This document shows, one piece after another, positions 11,345 to 23,232 of a stretch of 64,000 nucleotides of DNA. This DNA comes from Valencia hispanica (taxonomy: Eukaryota > Chordata > Actinopteri > Cyprinodontiformes > Valenciidae). The notes beneath the pieces were generated by a model. It worked only from the letters and a program-made list of their open reading frames with translations. It searched no databases and had not been told where the DNA came from. Numbering within the stretch: the stretch's first letter is position 1; each line of letters starts with the position of its first letter. Location of the stretch: positions 16,031,235-16,095,234 of the forward strand of contig OY747712.1 in the NCBI GenBank assembly GCA_963556495.2. Reading direction: 5' to 3'. The translations under genes and the position numbers were made by a program.

Positions 11345-12895
11345 CACACATCAAAAAACCTTTTGCAGTAATCCCCAAATCAGCTTCTTTCTCTGCTTAT
11401 TCAAAAAGTGCATTATGAAAATTCAAGAATATACACATAACACCAACATTTAAGCTAACGGGGAATTGTCCCAAATGTAAAGCATTTGCACAGTTGCAGT
11501 GTACCGGCCACCATTTCAAAAAATAGCTATTACCTTAATTACATGACTGTAATTCAATGACGCAACACAGATGGGGTTACAGTTCACCGAGGAAACTGTA
11601 TTTGCCCGTCTGGAATTTTCCCTCCTATTTTAGCTGTGAAAAGGGCAAACAATGTTAAAGCTGCAGTAGGTAACTCAGAGAGGAGAGGAGACTTTGCTTG
11701 AAAATTTAAACCCAAACAAGCTTCACATCACTCCCCCTCCCTCTCCGATGCACTCAACCCCCGCCTCCAATGCCCTCCTCCCTCCTTCGGCTGCGCAACT
11801 GGCGTAACAACAGCCAAAGATAATCAGCTGACGCGACTTAGAAAACAAACTTTCGTGAATATTTCCTAACAGTAAACCACATATGACAACATTAGCTGTG
11901 AGTGCACGGATGATCGCACGCGCTGCGGAGGTTTACTGTAATACCACCACCAAAAAACAAACAAAAACAAAACAAATATTACAGTAATCAAGCAAGGGTA
12001 ATTTACCTGTCAAGCAGAAATATTGCCAACTCGGAATCGGTTTTAAACGCTTTCAGGTCCCGTAGCTCCCTCCACCTCTCAAAGGCTACGCCAATATTTA
12101 CCCTAATTTTATCTCGGGCTCGGTCAACTTCTTTCCTCTTAGCTTTTTTGTCCTCCTCGATCATCTACTTTTTTGTTATGCTGTTGTTGGCAGCGGCGGT
12201 ACGGGCAGTTTCTCTTTAGGTGGCTGTTGCAGCCGGTTGCGTAGCGGAGCGAGGGGCGGGTCGCGGTGTGCGTGTGAGGAGTGATAGACGGATGTCAGAC
12301 ACTCCATCAGATGCTGCTCTGGCTCTGATTGAGTATTTTCTACCGGGCGCGGTGGATTCTTGCAAATCGCAGTAGGGGCTGTAGGCGTGACCAATTGAGC
12401 TGCTTTTTTTTAACAGATTACAAATCTAATTTCCTACTTTCAGGACATATGGACAGTTTTGGGAAATATAAAAAGTTACTTTTATTCAAGTTACCCACTG
12501 CAGCTTTAAAGATAATATAAATTTTGGACACAGAAATCGATCTTTAGGAAGTTTTATGAGAATTGAATTGATTTAGAATCAGAAAATCAAATTTTTCAAC
12601 AGATCACTAATTATTTCCTAGGTTAGAGTTAAGTCTCACTTAGCTTCACTCACCTTTGAGCCAAATGAGTGGTTTCTCTATGACTTTGCTTACGTCATTG
12701 GCAGTCGAGCACCAATAACGAAACTCTACAAAGTATGAACATGATGGTATTGGCTATTCGAGTGCTGTGATTGGTCAGATTGTCCCAAGGGATTATGGGA
12801 AATGTAGTAGTACTGTGTTTCAAAGGGACTTCCTTAAACCAGCCAATTTTTTTAATCAATAAAATCTTATTTATTTGACTGTTTTGATATATAGA
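11345..12895 (-). repeat. Right (5') LTR of the gypsy element, interrupted
   Basis: Blocks 11345-11540 and 12605-12895 match the left LTR in order (AGTGCATTATGAAAA, TTATTTCCTAGGTTAGAGTT, GGGAAATGTAGTAGTACTGT). About 1 kb separates them; 855 bp of that is a TTAA-flanked MITE. The remaining 11541-11654 and 12510-12604 are either LTR sequence missing from the left copy or further insertions. Confidence 0.6.
11655..12509. mobile_element. TTAA-flanked MITE with 16-bp terminal inverted repeats
   Basis: The left end reads TTAAAGCTGCAGTAGGTAAC (11655-11674). The right end (12490-12509) is its reverse complement with one mismatch. TTAA duplications at both ends are typical of piggyBac-like and Kolobok-like elements. 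The interior is GC-rich near 11740-12350 and has no transposase ORF, so the element is non-autonomous. Confidence 0.8.
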
Positions 12896-13924
12896 TCTTT
12901 AGTTTAATAAATTCACTTCAAATATTTAGTTAGGGATATCAATTTTCTTTCCTTTCTTTATAAAGTCTGTTTTTAATAAAAGTGGATTTTAAAACTTCCG
13001 TTTCAAGCTTGGTTATATTTTACTTATGCTCATAAAAATCTATAAAACATATAAAGACTTACAGAAAAAAACAACTCTAAATCCACAATTTTTTATCTAG
13101 GTAAAGACCTTGTTTTTGTATTTTTGTTTAGAAAATTCTCCCATGACTTATGAAACTTTTTTTTCCCCCATCTGATATTTTCCTTTTATTTTTCCTGGGT
13201 GCTGTAGAAGTGATTATCCATAAATTTTTGTATAAATCAATGTCAAGTTCATTGGGTGTAAATATTTTTATATTTTCCTACCAGAAACCATGCACAAGTC
13301 CACAAGGACACATAGTCTGTGTAACTACCCAGACAATGGCACACATTAACACTAAACACAGAACTGTGCACACACACAATAGTAGTGGAAGGGTAATTGT
13401 ACTCGTGTGCGCGTTTGATCACTCAGCGCTGTGTTTCGGCCCTTACAAGCCATTATCAACAGTTCATCCCCGGGTTGACTTTGTTTGGAAACACACTTAA
13501 AGTAAGCTTAAAGAGCCCATAGGCTTTAGTGACTCATTAAAAGCTGTGTGCCTGCCCACCGAGAGCTGCAGCAAGTAAATATTTACCAATTAGGATGGTC
13601 TTCTTTAAAAGTGGAACTTTTTTATTTTTGCTGCACCAGATGGCATTGAGACATTTAAGGCTGCCGTAGGATGAAAAAGGAGTTAGTCTGGTGTAGCCAT
13701 GTGTGATATTCTTTGGAGCCTTGTGTCAAAACAAGCTGTGTAACCTTCATCATCCCAGTAAATTTCTTTGAATGTGCAACATTAGCACTACACAAGGAGC
13801 AGGATGAGCAAAACACAGTTTTATTTCATCCAAGTAACTGGAAGCTTTCAGAATAATTTCATTCATGTTTTCAGTTATTTGGTGACTATAATTTTGTTTT
13901 TTGTAGTTCTTTGTATAGGCATTA
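12896..13924. other. Intronic sequence, nothing assigned
   Basis: AT-rich unique-looking DNA. The longest frame (13150-13500, +) has a hydrophobic start but no recognisable domain and no splice context I trust. Confidence 0.4.
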
Positions 13925-14408
13925 TTGTGTAAAGATGTGTGTGCAAAGACAGGTTTATTTAGAAATTTGGCAATAAATAAACTAATTGGTAAGAGCATTT
14001 TATTGGGATTTAATGTTACAGACCAACAAAAACAAGTGCATTTCTGTGACATTGAAAGAAAATGGTACAAGGTTTGTAACTATTTAACAAATACAATCCA
14101 GAATAACGTGACGTACATTTGCATTTACACCCCTTTACTCTCATACATAAATAGCATCAACATAGCAGTATCATGCTCTGGGGATGCTTTTCTCGACCAG
14201 GCAGAGGGACGTTCGTCTTGGGATAATGGGATACTAAATGGAGCAAAATATAGAGCAACTTTGGAAAGAAAAACTGTTAGACGCAGCAGAGGACTGCAGC
14301 AGTTCACCTTCCAGCAGAAAAACTACTTCAAAGATATAGCCATAGATAGAAGGCGAGTGTTAGAACAAATGAGTCAAAGTCCAGACATAAGTCCAAATGT
14401 TAAACATT

Positions 14409-14433
14409 AATTCATTCATTCATTCATTCATTC
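14409..14433. repeat. (TTCA)n microsatellite
   Basis: About six ATTC/TTCA units in tandem, immediately after the Tc1 fragment's last open frame. Confidence 0.9.
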
Positions 14434-14569
14434 GTAAGATTAAGGATTGCCCTTCACATACGTTACCCAACAAGCAGAAGTTGTATTCTATGTTCTTAGA
14501 GGCATACTTACTATTTGCCTTGAATATAAACATATGTATTAAGTAGCTTAAGAGGGCTGTTTGGGCCTC

Positions 14570-14790
14570 TTGGTTTTTTAGCTAAATCTACTGTTAGAAA
14601 CCTGGGGACAGACTTGGCTCCATTGTGTCTCGCATTGAAATGGAAATCTGATGTTTTGCTTATGTTTAGTTTTGTATGGATTATAGTAATGTACTTTACA
14701 TGTTTAACCAAAGCTTCCCAAGACCGTTTGCAGACTGTAAATTCTGCTGACAGAATCTTAAAAATCTTCTAAATTTTACTTACTTGACTT
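14570..14790 (+). mobile_element. L2-like LINE RT C-terminal scrap
   Basis: In + frames, the stretch around 14675-14760 resembles the DYCNVLY ... LQTVNSADRIL block of L2-like reverse transcriptases. Stops and shifts are frequent. It is oriented opposite to the neighbouring LINE fragment at 14815-15300, so it is a separate insertion. Confidence 0.4.
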
Positions 14791-14814
14791 CACTGCTAAT
14801 GCAAATACATTGGT

Positions 14815-15300
14815 TCAGACATCCCTACCCACTGCTCTAGGCGGGTTAGGAGGATGGCATGGTCGACTGTATCGAATGCAGCAGATAAGTCAAGTAGTAG
14901 AAGCAACACAGCATCCCCTCAATCGTTAGCTATGAACACATCATTTAAAATTTTTAAAAGTGTAGACTCAGTACTATGACCCGCCCTGAATCCAGATTGG
15001 AAAGGCTCCAAACAGCCTTGTACGTTTAAAAAAATCCATCAGCTGGTTGTACACCACTTTCTCGAGGGCTTTAACAAGAAAGGGTAATTGGGAAATAGGC
15101 CTAAAATTTGCTGGGTCGGATGGATCCAGCCCAGGTCTTTTAAGAAGTGGGGTAACTGCAGCATGCTTGAGAGGGAGTGGGACACAACCAGACTCTAAGC
15201 TGTTATTAATTATAGTTAAAACACAGGGACTAATTGAGGGGAAAACATCCTTAAGAAACTGTGCAGGTAGCACATCATCTAGTTTATGCAGATCTGGATA
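14815..15300 (-). mobile_element. L2-like LINE reverse transcriptase fragment
   Basis: The - strand frame 14974-15273 contains FLKDVFPSISPCVLTIINNS, CVPLPLKHAAVTPLLKRPGL, NFRPISQLPFLVKALEKVVY and FPIWIQGGS, the fingers and palm start of an L2/Rex1-type RT. A frameshift near 14980 leads into a second frame with LLDLSAAFDTVDHAIL, the RT motif A with its catalytic Asp. It lies inside the Tc1 fossil. Confidence 0.8.
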
Positions 15301-15710
15301 GCAGAATTATATGACATGCCTTCTTGCAGTGTTTATGTTGATATCAAGTTTGCAAAGTATTTATTGCATGAACACCACAGGCAGTAACAAGCTATATATT
15401 GACTTGATTACACTTCCCCATCAGAAAGTGCTTAAATTCTGTATTGACTTGGGCAATTCTTGAATATGGGGTTCCTTTGAAAACTGTAATTGTTGTCATT
15501 CCATGTTTTTGTTCTATTCCATGTCATATGGTCAGGATAAATAGTTGAACATATGCTTAAAGTCTCACAGCCATACTTTCAGTGAAAGATGGATACACAA
15601 AGTAAAGACTAATGGGGCTGAATATTTATGTAGGCTCTACTTTGTGTTCTACCACAAAAAACTCACTAAATACATTGAAGCTTGTGGTTGTAATGTGACA
15701 AATTGCTAAA

Positions 15711-16440
15711 CTTTTACTTTTGCAAAGCCCTACATTTTCAACTAGTTAAAACTGTTCTAATTGATATAATTATAGAATGGCAAAATCTCTGGCTATTGCA
15801 TCACATAGTAAAAACACAAGTAGATATTGACGTGATATTCCATCAGCTGTTAGTTTGTGCAATACATTGTGAAAATACTCAGAAAAAATCCAGATTTTTG
15901 TTGTTTTATTGCTTGTGTCATAATACTATTTGAGAAGTGAGTGTGTGCTTTCTTTATTATTCTGGGTTCGCTGAGGATTAGTGAGTAATGGTTGGCAATT
16001 GTTTTCAATATTCTTTGACTTTTCAGATTCGCAGACAATTTTATAATATAAAAATGTATTTTGAAAAACTTTAACAAAGTCTCAAAAAACTCAACAGCCT
16101 TCACAAAATGATGGAAATAGAAATAAATATATTTTCACTGGAATCTGAAAAAATAAGTTAAAAGTTACAATTAAAAAATATGTCTGACTAATGCATCACA
16201 GAAGATCAGGGTAAGAGTCAACATCTTCAACAAAATGGCCCTTTTCTTTGCTAAGAGGCTGCTTAGTCACAAAAAAACTCAACTTTCTGGGTTTTACAAT
16301 TTTATTTAGCAACATTATATAATGATATTAGCATCTAGGACAAAAAATATATTATTAAAAAAGTTTTTACTAAATAGCTAAAATGTCCCCTTAATGTAGG
16401 ATTATTTCAGTTAACTTATCCATAAGAACATACATTTGGA
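15711..16440. other. AT-rich intronic sequence, nothing assigned
   Basis: No coding or repeat signature recognised. The facing frames at 15703-15933 and 15850-16104 lack motifs. Confidence 0.4.
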
Positions 16441-16445
16441 CTGCA

Positions 16446-16600
16446 GGTGGACGTCAGAGTACTCGGTGAGAGCTTATGCATGAACAAGGAGAACATTGAA
16501 GTTGATGCAGAAAGGCCATGGCCAGAATTCCAACCCAGGACCTTTTTGCTGCAAAACACGGATAGCAACTGCATTACTGTGCATCCCTCATTTAAACTTA
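16446..16600 (-). repeat. DANA/MERMAID-type SINE relic
   Basis: On the - strand it carries decayed versions of the block shared with copies at 24107-24425, 31308, 42208 and 47412: GTCCTGGGTT, TTTGCATGTTCTCC and GAGTACTC-like text. Only the 5' half survives. Confidence 0.5.
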
Positions 16601-17216
16601 AAACATGTTCTTTATATAGCACTAATATATATAGCACTATGTTTATCTTTGTGTGAACCGGTCACTTTCTTACTGTTATGCTTGAATTTCCCTAGGTCGG
16701 AAATTTATATTTTATTCTATTTCTAGATATAAACCATGTCACAATGATAATACAGTTCCAAATTCAAAATAACTTAACTTCTTTTAATATAACAATCCCG
16801 ATGTAATCACATTCAGTCAGATTTCAATTTAAGTCACATATACAGTCCAATATAAATTAGTTTTAAAATAGGGTTCAAAAATAGAAAGGGTCATCTTAAG
16901 ATTTTTATAGATATTTATACTGAAACACATTGTGATTTGTGAAAATATATAGACAGTTTCCAAAAAATTAGAATATCATGGAAAAGTTTTTTTATTTCCA
17001 TAATTCCATTAAAAACATTACACTTCCATAGATTATAGATTAAGGGCCAACAACTTAAATGATTTCAAGTATTTAGTTGTTTATTTGTACTTAATTTGGG
17101 CTTCCAGCTCATAAAACCCACAAAATCAGGAATTCAAAAAATTAGAATAGTGTGAAAAAAATCACCATTTGTTTCTCAGTTTTTGCAGAAAAAAAAGAAA
17201 AAAATTAGGTTCACAT

Positions 17217-18285
17217 CAAAATCATCATCATCATTTTATTTATAAAGCGCTTTCACATCAGCAGTAGCTGAACAAAGTGCTATACACCAAAGACAACAAA
17301 GCATCAATCAAGACATAAATAATAGTCACAATATCATAGAAATAATATACTAGGGAAAAAAGATCTAACGCCAATAAAACTATATTAAAATAGGACAATT
17401 AAGAGCAAGATAAGAGCAAATAAGATCAAGTCTTAGTTTTGGTTGAAGGCCAAAGTGTAGAAGTGAGTTTTAAGAAGAGTTTTAAAAATCGGCAATGAGG
17501 AAGCCTGGCGAATGGTTAAAGGCAAGGCATTCCATAACTTGGGTGCACAAACAGAGAAGGCCCTGTCCCCCCTGAGCTTCCGCCTGGAACCGGGAACGAC
17601 CAGGAGCAGTTGGTCAGCCGACCGGAGGGACCGGGAGGGAGTGTAGCGGTGGAGTAGATGAGTTAAATAAGGCAGGGCAAGACCATTTAAAACCTTAAAA
17701 GTAAACATGAGGTTTTTAAAATGGACTCTAAAATGCACAGGTAGCCAGTGGAGGGAGGCCAGGACGGGAGTGATGTGCTCTTTCTTCCGAGTTCCTGTCA
17801 AAAACCGTGCAGCGCCGTTCTGAACAAGCTGCAGACGTGCGAGTAAGGATTTACTGAGTCCAAAATATAGGGAGTTACAGTAATCCAGCCGTAACAAAAT
17901 AAAGGCGTGGATTACGGTTTCTAACTGCTGCCTGGAAAGGAAAGGTTTCACTTTTGCCAATTTCCTTAGGTGATAAAAACTTGATTTGACTGCGGCATTG
18001 ATTTGGCTATCAAGTTTAAAATCACTGTCAAGTCTAAAACCAAGATTTAAAACTGTTGGTTTAAGATACATGGCTAGAGGACCCAGCCCAACAGGAGGGG
18101 TCTCACATGAGCCACCAGGTCCAAACATTATCACCTCTGTTTTCTTTTCATTCAAATTTTTAAATTTTAAGGCCATCCATGCTTTAACATCCTCAAGATC
18201 AAGGCGTCCAATACGGGAAGTAAATTCTTTAAGGTGGATTTGGATATATGACTGACTTTTAAAAGACTTAAGGTAACAATTTTAT
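17217..18285 (-). mobile_element. L2-like LINE 3' fragment (RT C-terminus and tail)
   Basis: The 247-codon - strand frame (17433-18176) is unbroken and carries KKTEVIMFGPG, LRKLAKVKPFLSR, LRLDYCNSLYFGL, VQNGAARFLTGTRK, HITPVLASLHWLPV, RFR-type VHFKNLMFTFKVLNG and FKTLLKTHFYTLAF, the classic end of an L2/Maui-like ORF2. The tail at 17222-17290 has AAAGCGCTTTATAAATAAAA followed by ATG-type microsatellite units. The long intact frame suggests a fairly recent copy. It interrupts the Tc1 element. Confidence 0.85.
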
Positions 18286-18372
18286 TGGAGTGTGCTATAG
18301 AAGGGTAATATGTGCCTGGAAGAAGAATAATACCCCCCTTTGTCAGGGAGCCAATGAAGGGAAGCTAAAACA
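18286..18372 (-). mobile_element. Second, shorter LINE scrap
   Basis: GGGAGCCAATGAAGGGAAGC, read on the - strand as VLASLHWLP-type RT sequence, resembles the LINE at 10085-10115 and sits between the larger LINE and the Tc1 transposase. It is probably a separate or rearranged copy. Confidence 0.4.
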
Positions 18373-19225
18373 TTGCACCCCAAATCATGACTGACTGGAA
18401 AATTCACACTGGACCTCAGGCAGCTTGGGTTCTGTTCCTCACTCGTCTTCCTCCAAACCCTTGGACCTTGATTCCCAAATGAAAGGCACACTTTACTTTC
18501 ATCGGAAAAGAGGACCTTAGACCACTGGCTAACAGTCCAGTCCTTTTTCTCCTTGGCCCAGTTGAGACGCTTCTGAATGTGATGGTTTTTGAAGCTCTGA
18601 CTCTGGCCTCATTCCACTCTTTCTGGATCGCTGCTTGATTCATGAATCTTCTCTGTTTGATAATCCGCTGAAGCCCACGGTCAGCTCTTCTGCTGGTGCA
18701 TCTTCTCCTGCCACATTTTGCCCTTCCACCAGACTTTCCATCGATATGCTTGGACACAGCACTCTATGAACAGCCATCCTCCTTAGCTATGAACTTTTGT
18801 GGCTTACCCATACTATGGAGGGTATCATGGATGGTCTGCTGGCCAGTTGTCAAGTCTGCTGTCTTCCCCATATTGAACCTAACTGGGACAATTGAACCAA
18901 AGTGAAGCAATTTAATGACACCTGGGAAAACCTGTGTAGGTGCTTGGAGTTTAGTAGATGAGTAGTGTGTGACATTCAGTTTAAAACATTCATGCCCTGT
19001 AAAATTTGGGCTGATTTCTTCACAGTATTCAAAATTTTTGAATTCCTGTTTTTGTGGGTTTTATGAGTTGGAAGCCCAAATTATGTACAAATAAACAATT
19101 AAATACTTAAAATTGTTTAAGTTGTGGGCCTTGAATCTATAATCTATGGATGTTTAACATTTTGTATGGAATTATGGAAATGAATAAACTTTTCCATGAT
19201 ATTATAATTTTTTGGAAAGGTTCTG

Positions 19226-20391
19226 TATATCATATACACTGCCATGCTCTGCAGAATTTCAAAAGACAATAGACAGAGAGACAGATAATACTGTTCAAGA
19301 TGTTTTCAGTAGCTGAAGACTAACTTTTTTTTACTATTGTAGAAATGTTGCTTCTTTGTTTTCAAAACTCAAAAAAGCACAAACAAACCTACAGTTTAGG
19401 AGTAACATGTTCTGTTGGAAATAAATTAACTAAGATATGTAAGAAGGATCATTTTCAATTCAATCCAGTGTAGTGAAACCAAAATTAAGAAAAGCAGTAG
19501 ACTAATTTTGGCATGGATTTGAGGTTATCATTGATCTGATGATCAGGGACGCAGCACACCAGACTGGCTTAAATTGATGTTTATTTTATCTGCCTGCATA
19601 GTTGGCTAGCACACAGGCAGACAGGCACCAGTGACCTTATCCACTGGTGCTCCCTCAAAGATGAGGGAGCACCATTGGCCAGTGTTGGAGATGAGAGAAG
19701 CATGCAAATTAGTTCTTTCAGGTCATCACTACGTTGCCTACAATTGTGAGCCTGGTCTAATCAGTTTTGCCAGAAGCTCATTTGCCTTATAGAGAATGGT
19801 CAAAGAAATGTAGGTGACTGTCTCTCCCTTCCTCCACTTTGCCTTGTGATGAGTTTTCATATCTGCTGCTGACCAGCATTTCTTCATTAAATTAACTCTA
19901 AGCAGTTTTTATTGTTGTTTTTCTTCAGCTGCTTACAAGTGTTTGTTTAATCAGTGGTAACAGTTTAAAATAGAATTAGCACAAAATCATTCTGGTGTGA
20001 CCATCCAATTGATGTCTTTGATGCTGTTTTCACACAATATACATTCCACAAGAACATTTCTAAACTGCTTGCGTTTTAACAGATAAGTTTTACCCAAACC
20101 AAAACAATGACTCCTTTCTATTTGCAGACATCTACATGCAGCAACCCAGAATAGAAAAAGAATAGTCCAAATGTTTCTTATATAGTAAAACCTCTGGTTT
20201 TGCAATTACTTTAACTCAAAATCAAAAGTGAAAGAATTTCAGTTCATATTTAGCGTGCACATCACCACAAATGTAACCCCAAGGCATTTTACAAGACCAA
20301 GAAGTTCAATTCATACCTAGAAAAATCAATCCAATAATATAGGCAGATTTACATCTAATGTCATCCATTCCAGTTTGATTCTAATTATAAT
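19226..20391. other. Intronic sequence, nothing assigned
   Basis: No gene or repeat motif recognised. There is a short imperfect hairpin near 19630-19680 (GGTGCTCCCTC / GAGGGAGCACC). Confidence 0.4.
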
Positions 20392-21307
20392 TAGGGTGTC
20401 AAATTATCGAGTTAATTGCAACTAATTAATTACAGCCATATTAAGCACTCTATGTTTTTTAATTGCGTTAATTTAGTTTTTAATCTTTAATTTTACAGTT
20501 TCTGCATGCGAGTTGCCTTTAAATAAATCCTGTTTTATGCACTGGGCTTCTTGTGCTTGAGTTGTTATGGGTTAACCACACCCTGAAGTGGACATCAATT
20601 GGCTGTAAACTCATAAGATGACTGGCTTCCATCATAGTGGGTAGGATGAGGTGAGGAGGAACGGTGAGTTGCAGACAGTGTTGCCAACTTTGCTATATTT
20701 GGCTCGTTTTTAGACCACTCTAGCGATTCTTTTTCACACAAAAAAAGCGACTAGCTGAAAATCTGGCAACTTGTTATGGGGTTATTGGAAACTTTGGAGC
20801 AAAGTAACGTTACTCTCACCGATCAGCGGGGTGCTGTCCCGTCTCACCGCATACTGCAGCTCCACCTGGCTGCCCAGCTCCACCGATATGGCAAGCCATC
20901 TGTATCAAAAATAATGCGTATATTACATGTTGTTTTAACCCGTAATACAGCTTGACTCAGAAAAGATATTTACCCCACTGTGTCCAGAACACTTATGAAT
21001 CACACATGCTCGAAGCAGAAGGTTGCAGGCGCCACTTGGGACTAGACACAAAAACAGCAGAATGTAAATGGCTGGGACTGCATCTGTTTGAGTTTCCTAA
21101 ATACAATAAAAGACTTCATTAAGCCAGTTTTTTAAATTATATATATCAAGCTTTTGTTCTACCACAGTAATGAATTTAAAAGAAAATACCTCAACATGAG
21201 GGCTTTTCTCAGCATTTATTAGGTGAGATTTAAAAAGAGATTAATTAGATTAATTAATTAGAGCTCACAATTATTAATCTTAAGTATTTTTTTTCTCGTG
21301 ACAGCTC
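20392..21307 (+). mobile_element. Non-autonomous hAT-like DNA element, copy A
   Basis: The left end reads AGGGTGTCAAATTATCGAGT and the right end TCGTGACAGCTCT, which are imperfect inverted repeats of the AGGGYTGTCA type. Subterminal regions are rich in ATTAATTA. The interior matches 61074-61945 in the opposite orientation over most of its length (for example CACACCCTGAAGTGGACATC and TTGCCAACTTTGCTATATTT). There is no transposase ORF. Imperfect TTATAAT-like flanks may be the target duplication. Confidence 0.65.
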
Positions 21308-22061
21308 TACTTATAATGCTAACTTTTTTTCAATATGGCCAGTTGGCAAGTGCAGCAGCAATCCATCTTGAACAAGCACTTAGAGAGGAACCACTCCCAC
21401 TATGGGTGGTTAACTCAGGTTCAAGAACACAGAGCAGACACATGGGAGAAAAAAACAAAAAACCCTAAAGCACTGATCCAGAAGATTATTATAAAGACCG
21501 ATCTCACTCAGTGATTGGGATAAGTCTAAGAAGAGTGTAACATTAAAACAAGGAGAAAACATAAGGTGAGTCACTGAACAATTTTCAAGGAAAAACAAAG
21601 TGCTTGGAACTACCACTTGGGTTTACACTCAGGCAGTGAGTGACTGTCAGCCAGCTGCTTATATCCTCCTTTGTGGACGAGCTGATGAATTCCAGGTGTG
21701 CACACCTGCTGCTCCTCACTCAGGCAGAGAGAGAGAGCTACAGGAACCAGTGCCTCTACTGTGCCCTCCAGTGTGGAACCCTGAAAAAAACACAATGAGC
21801 AGCAAAACCACACAGAACCAAGCCCCAGACTCCTGACAAAAAAATCTGGTGTTGTCTGTTGTTTTTTATTTCGTTGACCCATATAAAAGTGGAATTTTTG
21901 GAACTGTTGTTATTCCGAGTAGAAGCAGAACCCACAAGATCACAAATAATGTTTGGGAGGAGAAGGTATAGGATAGTCTATAACCATCAGCCACATGAAC
22001 ACGTTCCATCTTGACACAAAAGATACTGGCTGTTTGGGGATCCTCTGGCACTGCTTTAAAA
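21308..22061. other. Intronic sequence, possible unassigned repeat
   Basis: Composition is more mixed than the flanks, and two facing short frames (21600-21836 + and 21610-21882 -) cover the same bases without a recognisable domain. I cannot assign it. Confidence 0.3.
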
Positions 22062-22560
22062 GTCTCATTCACTTTCATTCACGTTTGTCAATAAATTTGC
22101 TGTAATCTCTAGTATAAATGAATACCTTCTGAGCCCTTTTGAACACGTCATGATCACGAGTCTAACTCATTATTATTTACGATATGCAAATGTCTCGCCT
22201 ATGATTGGCTAACAGCAATGCTACTCTTATGCTGCCTTCAAACAAATAATCAACTTAACTTACTTAGCTGGCGGTGTTTCGAGATAAATTCCAACAGTTT
22301 CTTCCTTAGCTCCTATTTCTATGGTAAAACGGGCTATGGTGATGTGCTATGTCCACAAATAAACCAAGCCTGATTGTGTTTTCCCATGCTATAGAGTTGC
22401 TAACAGTTAGCTTCTACTAGCCGAGTTGCTAACGATTAGCTTCTACTAGCAGAGATGAGCTCTGCTCTCGCCTGGCTCCAAAATCAATACAGCCTTGCTG
22501 TGAGCGGTCACAAGCCAAGGTAGGCAAGACCATCAATAATAATTTCCCCTGTGACATAGA
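22062..22560 (+). mobile_element. TTAA-type DNA repeat fragment
   Basis: It starts TTAAAAGTCTCATTCACTTT and shares with 60815-61073 the ordered blocks ATAAATTTGCTGT, ATGAATRCCTTCT, ATATGCAAA, TTGGCTAACAGCAATG and CTTATGCTGCCTT. A matching right terminus was not found, so the right limit is a guess. Confidence 0.5.
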
Positions 22561-23230
22561 AGGGACTGGCTTTTTCTAAATTGCTCATTTTGCCATCCAT
22601 TTTCTTTCTGCAGCTAATGCTCACAATGAGAGCTGAAGAAAATCTTCTCATGCAGCATGTATGCATCTCAGAGAGGCCAATCGTATTTCAAAAAGAAGTA
22701 TTACACAGTTTCTCAGTGAATGAGATCTTTAACTGTGTACCATGTCCTGAAACCACATAAAGCATTACACATGCATTAAGGATGCTTCAGGTTCCAAGTT
22801 AAGATCAATGGACACCAGGATAGTAGGGTTGAGAAAAAGATGTTCTACACTAGCAAATTGATTTGTTCATTTGTTTTTAGATGAAGGCCTTTAGCAGTAA
22901 TTCAGAATGTTTAACTTGTTCTCCTCAATTGCATCATGGACAATAAACACTGCTTTAAAATCCTTGGTAAAGTAATAGTGACAAATCTTTGATCTGCATT
23001 GCTGCACATCTGATCTATGCTCTCTATAACTCAAAAGGGTAATTTCAACTACAAAGTCCCCAATAAACTGTCTGTTCTTAACACATTTCCAATTTTCTGT
23101 AAAATGTATTCATCTTTTCGTTGCAAGTAATTAAAATTGATATTTAAAAAGTCATTATTAACAAAAGTGAAATTAGACACGTGAATGGATGTAGGCAAAA
23201 CCTGTTGAATTGTAGCTGTGAAACTAGAAA
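22561..23230. other. Intronic sequence, nothing assigned
   Basis: No motif recognised. Confidence 0.4.
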
Positions 23231-23232
23231 CC

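Larger units (their letters stand above)
5060..12895 (-). mobile_element. Degenerate Ty3/gypsy LTR retrotransposon with PNMA-like gag
   Basis: An internal region (about 5755-11343) encodes gag, reverse transcriptase, RNase H and the integrase zinc-finger region in that order on the - strand. It lies between two related long repeats (5060-5748 and 11345-12895). All frames carry stops and shifts. The integrase core is deleted up to the left repeat. A LINE fragment (9246-10685) interrupts gag and a TTAA-flanked MITE (11655-12509) interrupts the right repeat. Motif strength makes the class assignment firm; outer borders are approximate because the repeats have diverged. Confidence 0.8.
13925..15710 (+). 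mobile_element. Fossil Tc1/mariner element, internally deleted and interrupted
   Basis: 13960-14140 resembles the terminal region of a fish Tc1 family (AAGTGCATTTCTGTGACATT ... ACCCCTTTACTC). 14155-14400 resembles the transposase DDE region on the + strand: nucleotide text for S-I-M-L-W-G-C-F, then TTCACCTTCCAGCAG and CAAAGTCCAGAC. The 3' end reappears at about 15595-15705 (CTACTTTGTGTTCTACCAC, ACATTGAAGCTTGTGGTTG). LINE pieces lie between. Several stops are present. Confidence 0.6.
16952..19225 (-). mobile_element. Tc1-like transposon with LINE insertions inside
   Basis: The ends are inverted: the left has CCAAAAAATTAGAATATCAT and the right its near-exact complement around 19190-19225, with TA at both outer borders. 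Transposase sequence (- strand) starts at ATG 18871 and runs to about 18373. It keeps a KHIDGKSGGRAKCGRRRCTS segment from the paired HTH DNA-binding region, then shifts frame. The rest is displaced by LINE sequence at 17217-18372. The element is inactive. Confidence 0.8.

Noticed and set aside
13925..14410. 161-codon + ORF as a host gene
   Set aside because: Its DNA matches Tc1 terminal and transposase text in another frame; the open frame is accidental.
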